Below, piece by piece: positions 60,981 through 64,000 of a stretch of DNA of 64,000 nucleotides. The translations under genes and the position numbers were made by a program. The stretch comes from UBA8199 sp964507045 (GTDB lineage: Bacteria > Verrucomicrobiota > Verrucomicrobiia > Limisphaerales > UBA8199): the NCBI GenBank assembly GCA_964507045.1, contig CAZDOO010000013.1, positions 1 to 64,000 of the forward strand, given 5' to 3'. How positions within the stretch are numbered: position 1 is the stretch's first letter; each line of letters starts with the position of its first letter. The notes under the pieces are model-generated. The model ran no database searches. It was given only the letters and a program-made list of their open reading frames with translations, and was not told the DNA's origin.

Positions 60981-63041
60981 TCATTTCACATCCGTGCCGG
61001 GGCTGGAACCTTCGGGTTGCCCAGGTGAGCGTCGCGGCACGAGGCGCGAGATAATGATCAGCAGCACCACCACAACCATCGCCAGTATCCCCCAGAATAC
61101 CACGCCACCCTTGCCGGGTTGCGAGCCTTCGCCCCATGACTTCTTGAGCTGTTCTTCAGCGGCCAGGCCGGCTTCAGCTTGATCGGCGGCCAGAAGCTGG
61201 CCGGCGACCAGGCTCAAATCGTAGCGCGGGGCGGATGCTTGCGGATTGCCATAGTAGAGCAGGAGCGCGTCCGCTGGCTGCGCTTTGAACAGCACGCGCG
61301 TGGCGGGGTAGAAGACCTGGAATTTATCCAATTCCACCGCGGGGTTGTCGCCGTTGTGCGTTTCGAGCACTAGCGTGTCGCTCTGGGGCGGAGATTGAAA
61401 CGACAAGATGAACTCCCGGCTGGTTCGCTCCGGGGTTTGCGTCCAGGAGGCGCTAGCCAGCGTATGGCGATACTTGTCGCCCCGATCATCGCTGGGTTCC
61501 TCGTAAAGGCTCACGTCCCGCTGGAACAAGGGCGTCCGCGTGGCGCAGTGGAGACGTGTCACCGGCAATCCCGGGCGCGGCAGCTTGATGATCCAGCGGC
61601 TGATACGCGGGTCTTTCTTGTCGGCGGCGGCGGTGACGGTGGGTGTGAGTAAACGGCTGATCGAAGTCGGCGCCAGGATGTAGGGCAACTGCTTGCCGGC
61701 GGACACCAGCCGCAGGTCGCCAAAGCCGGGCTGGGCATGGGCCAGCACGTCGAGGTCGAGTTCGATGCGCTGCGCCCCGGCCCGGCTCAGCTTGACCGGC
61801 TTGCGGTATTTCCAGGCTGCCACGTCCAGTGCGGTGCCTCCGTTCTGGACCCCCGCCAGCACTTCCGGCGCGCGATAGGCCGGGTTAATCGCCAGCAACG
61901 AGGGCTGGAGCGGGGATGCGGCGACGTTCTTGAGGCTGGCGCCCAGGGCGGCCAGGTCGTAGCTGGGGGCAGCGCAGCGCGGATTGCCGGTCAGCAAGTG
62001 GTATCGCCCCGCGGTGCGCGCCAAAAAGACCAGATAGACGGGGCGTCGCTCGACGCGCACTGCGGTAATCGGCAGGGGCGGGCTATCCTGATTCCTGATG
62101 AGGAGGAGCAATTCCCGGGAGTGAATCGTGCGCTCCACCAGCACCGTCAGGTTGCTGCATGCGGACTGGCCCTCGACCCCGACGCGGTAGATCACACCCT
62201 GAGCCACCGGCACTTCGCGGATTGCATCCTCGGCAACCTGCGGCACGGCCAGCGTCACTTGCCGGGTGAAGAGCGGCTCGGCGGTCTCGATCTGGATCCC
62301 GGCCACGTCCAGGTTCGCCGCGCCGAGATTGAGCGTGAGGCGGCTCTCGCCGGGGTTCTCGTCCCGGCCCGCGAGGCTAAGCGCCTTGACCTCGACAGGG
62401 ACGGATTCCACGGCCGAGGCGTGAACGCGCGCCCCCGTAAACGGGATGGGCTGCGAGCGCCGGTCATCCACGGTCAGCCGCAGCCACGGCCATACGCCCG
62501 CCGGCACGGCCAGGTGCATCTGGCTGGCGCCGTTGGACTGGTGGAAAATCGGTTGCCCCTGGGCCAGCGTCTGCCAGCGCCGGTTGTCGGTCGAACCTTC
62601 GATCTGCACCGCCTTAAGGAAGCTGCCCGCCGGGCTCTCCAGCGTGATGCCGTCCAGCGGCTGCGCCAGGCCGGTCTCCAGGGTCAGCACGGTGGTGGCG
62701 GCGTTGACCGAAACCTGAAATGACTTGGCGTCACGCACGACTTTGGGAACCGGCTTCGGACGCTCGACCAGGTAGGGGACTTCCTGGCCGGCGTCGTCAA
62801 AGAGCCGCAGGTCTTCGAGAACTGGGCGCGCGGCGTCGAGCGTGGCTGCGGGCAGGCTCAGCTTGACGAGGCCGGGCGCGGCTACTTCAAGCTGCTGCGC
62901 GTGCTGCCAGTCGGATGGGAGCGGGGCGGCGTGGGAGGAAAGGGCGCATGCCAGCATGACCGCGCAAAACGCCGTCCCCAACATAACAACGCGCTGATAG
63001 GCGAAAGCTTCTTGTCCCTTCAAGTAACGCATATATCTCAT
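60981..63041 (-). CDS. DUF3999-family membrane-anchored protein
   Basis: This 686-aa exported protein has an N-terminal signal (VVMLGTAFCAVMLACALSSHAA) and several beta-sandwich domains (DSWQHAQQLEV-like start, then VLEDLRLFDDAGQEVPYLVERP). A single C-terminal membrane helix follows (VVFWGILAMVVVVLLIIISRLV). This is the layout of DUF3999. Biochemical role is unknown. It follows the DUF2339 gene by 15 nt; the two families are often neighbours and probably act together in the envelope. The ATG at 63041 has AAAGGGC just before it. Confidence 0.88.
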   Translation of the reverse strand: MRYMRYLKGQEAFAYQRVVMLGTAFCAVMLACALSSHAAPLPSDWQHAQQLEVAAPGLVKLSLPAATLDAARPVLEDLRLFDDAGQEVPYLVERPKPVPKVVRDAKSFQVSVNAATTVLTLETGLAQPLDGITLESPAGSFLKAVQIEGSTDNRRWQTLAQGQPIFHQSNGASQMHLAVPAGVWPWLRLTVDDRRSQPIPFTGARVHASAVESVPVEVKALSLAGRDENPGESRLTLNLGAANLDVAGIQIETAEPLFTRQVTLAVPQVAEDAIREVPVAQGVIYRVGVEGQSACSNLTVLVERTIHSRELLLLIRNQDSPPLPITAVRVERRPVYLVFLARTAGRYHLLTGNPRCAAPSYDLAALGASLKNVAASPLQPSLLAINPAYRAPEVLAGVQNGGTALDVAAWKYRKPVKLSRAGAQRIELDLDVLAHAQPGFGDLRLVSAGKQLPYILAPTSISRLLTPTVTAAADKKDPRISRWIIKLPRPGLPVTRLHCATRTPLFQRDVSLYEEPSDDRGDKYRHTLASASWTQTPERTSREFILSFQSPPQSDTLVLETHNGDNPAVELDKFQVFYPATRVLFKAQPADALLLYYGNPQASAPRYDLSLVAGQLLAADQAEAGLAAEEQLKKSWGEGSQPGKGGVVFWGILAMVVVVLLIIISRLVPRRSPGQPEGSSPGTDVK

Positions 63042-63056
63042 TTGCCCTTTCCTGGT

Positions 63057-64000
63057 TCAACTCCCCGGCGGCGGCGGCGTCTGGCCCGGTTCCTTGACGC
63101 TCGCCGCGTAGAACCGCTGGTAGGCGAAGGAAGCCAGCATCGCAATGACTGCCACGGCCACGAACGCCCCAATGCGGTAGAGCTGATCCAGCCGCGCCAG
63201 GTCGTGGAAGAAGAGCTTGAGGATGGTCACGCCCAGCAAGGCGAGCCCGGCATACCGCGGCGCCCGCGCGCGCCGCATGATGCCGGCGATCAGCAACACC
63301 AGCGCAAACACCGCCCAGGCAATCGAATACGTCATGTCACGCGCGAAGTTGCCGCTGAACTGAAACGTGAGCGTGGAGCCAGGCTCGCTGAAGTAATCCG
63401 CAATCTCGATATTCACCAGCAGAAACGCCAGCACGGCGCCCAGCCCGGTCAGGATAGGCGGGGCATTTGTGCGGAGAACCTCGTGCCGCGGCGGGGCCAG
63501 CAGCCAGGCGCCGGCAAACAGGCAGACGGTTGCGATCCCATAAGCATACAGATACCAGTTGAAGATGGGTGTGGCACTGCGCTGGTGATATTCCAGCACG
63601 GCGGGGTTCAGCGCCAGCCGCACGAACGCGGCGACCAGCAGGCCGACGCCCGCCAGCCGCAGGCCCGGATGCGGCACCCGGTGGAACAGCCAGAGCAGCG
63701 CGGCGCCTTCCAGCGCCCAGCCGATGGTGATCCATTGGCGGTCGAACTGGATCGGGAAGATCAGAGTAATGAAGAACAATCCCACCCCGCCAAACCAAGC
63801 CAGTTGCGTCATCCGGGCCGGGCTGGTGGCCAGGGTCTTCTTCAGCACCACCACAAGGCTCAACAGCGGCGGAAGTGCGAAGACAGCGGGCAGCAGGCCC
63901 ATGAACTCGTTGGGATACGCCGCCTTGACCAGCCGGTGCACCAGGAAAAATTGGAGCGGCCCGGCCAGGGCCGCCGCAGCCCACGGAACCACTTTCCCGG
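63057..64000 (-). CDS. DUF2339-family multi-spanning membrane protein (5' end beyond window)
   Basis: The visible 3' part gives over 310 residues with about ten membrane helices (for example LLVAAFVRLALNP, YAGLALLGVTILKLFFHDLARLDQLYRIGAFVAVAVIAML). The stretch FHDLARLDQLYRIGAF is the DUF2339 mark near the end. The reading frame stays open to the window edge, so the gene is partial at its start. It is paired with the DUF3999 gene. Confidence 0.88.
   Translation of the reverse strand, partial: GKVVPWAAAALAGPLQFFLVHRLVKAAYPNEFMGLLPAVFALPPLLSLVVVLKKTLATSPARMTQLAWFGGVGLFFITLIFPIQFDRQWITIGWALEGAALLWLFHRVPHPGLRLAGVGLLVAAFVRLALNPAVLEYHQRSATPIFNWYLYAYGIATVCLFAGAWLLAPPRHEVLRTNAPPILTGLGAVLAFLLVNIEIADYFSEPGSTLTFQFSGNFARDMTYSIAWAVFALVLLIAGIMRRARAPRYAGLALLGVTILKLFFHDLARLDQLYRIGAFVAVAVIAMLASFAYQRFYAASVKEPGQTPPPPGS

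Overview
The window is GC-rich bacterial chromosome and looks like a member of the Verrucomicrobiota, probably near the Pedosphaera/Limisphaera group. That placement is inferred from gene content, not from a marker gene. The pointers are many formylglycine-type sulfatases, a prepilin of the H-X9-DG type, passenger-repeat and LamG surface proteins, an ECF sigma factor paired with a Ser/Thr kinase, an mcsA-mcsB-clpC operon, and a dispersed palindrome whose reading gives GERPREP-like peptides. No rRNA, CRISPR array, integrase or insertion sequence was seen. One tRNA gene (Glu, TTC) is present.

Layout. 0.2-7.1 kb is housekeeping and stress: purE, an MFS carrier, pgsA, two thiol peroxidases, then a kinase-sigma pair. 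7.3-12 kb holds a secreted nitroreductase-like protein, a large Ig-rich secreted amidase and thymidine kinase. 12.2-36.6 kb is a polysaccharide-degradation region. A GH106-type rhamnosidase is on the plus strand. It faces a 21-kb, all-minus-strand run: heparinase II/III-type lyase, six-hairpin glycosidase-like protein, Tat-exported beta-propeller, sulfatase, passenger-repeat protein, prepilin, sulfatase-GH43 fusion and two more sulfatases. The last four genes of the run are tightly packed and three of them are sulfatases. The likely target is a sulfated polymer containing rhamnose and uronic acid. 36.7-40.6 kb is a zinc-type uptake operon (His-rich small protein, porin, binding protein, permease). 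40.6-47.8 kb holds tRNA-Glu, a branched-chain aminotransferase, the protein-arginine-phosphorylation operon mcsA-mcsB-clpC, a small winged-helix protein and an RNA methyltransferase. 47.8-57.1 kb is envelope: DUF2723/TPR membrane protein, GT4, WecA-like transferase, a ClC channel with an unusual insert, and lnt. 57.3-64 kb has a DUF4143 ATPase, a LamG protein, a truncated DUF3999 remnant, an intact DUF3999 gene and a partial DUF2339 gene.

The most unusual material is non-coding. Three long palindromes (30.1, 40.9 and 60.6 kb) have arms built from tandem 11-nt units. Two use a GGTGAGGNNAC unit and the third uses a GTGTACAAGGG/ATGCACAAGGG unit with the same 11-nt architecture. A second signal is a 24-bp sequence containing the dyad TACCC-N8-GGGTA. 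It occurs exactly twice, upstream of a sulfatase and of the passenger-repeat gene, and the two encoded proteins also share a domain. A third is a palindromic element lying in frame inside lnt.
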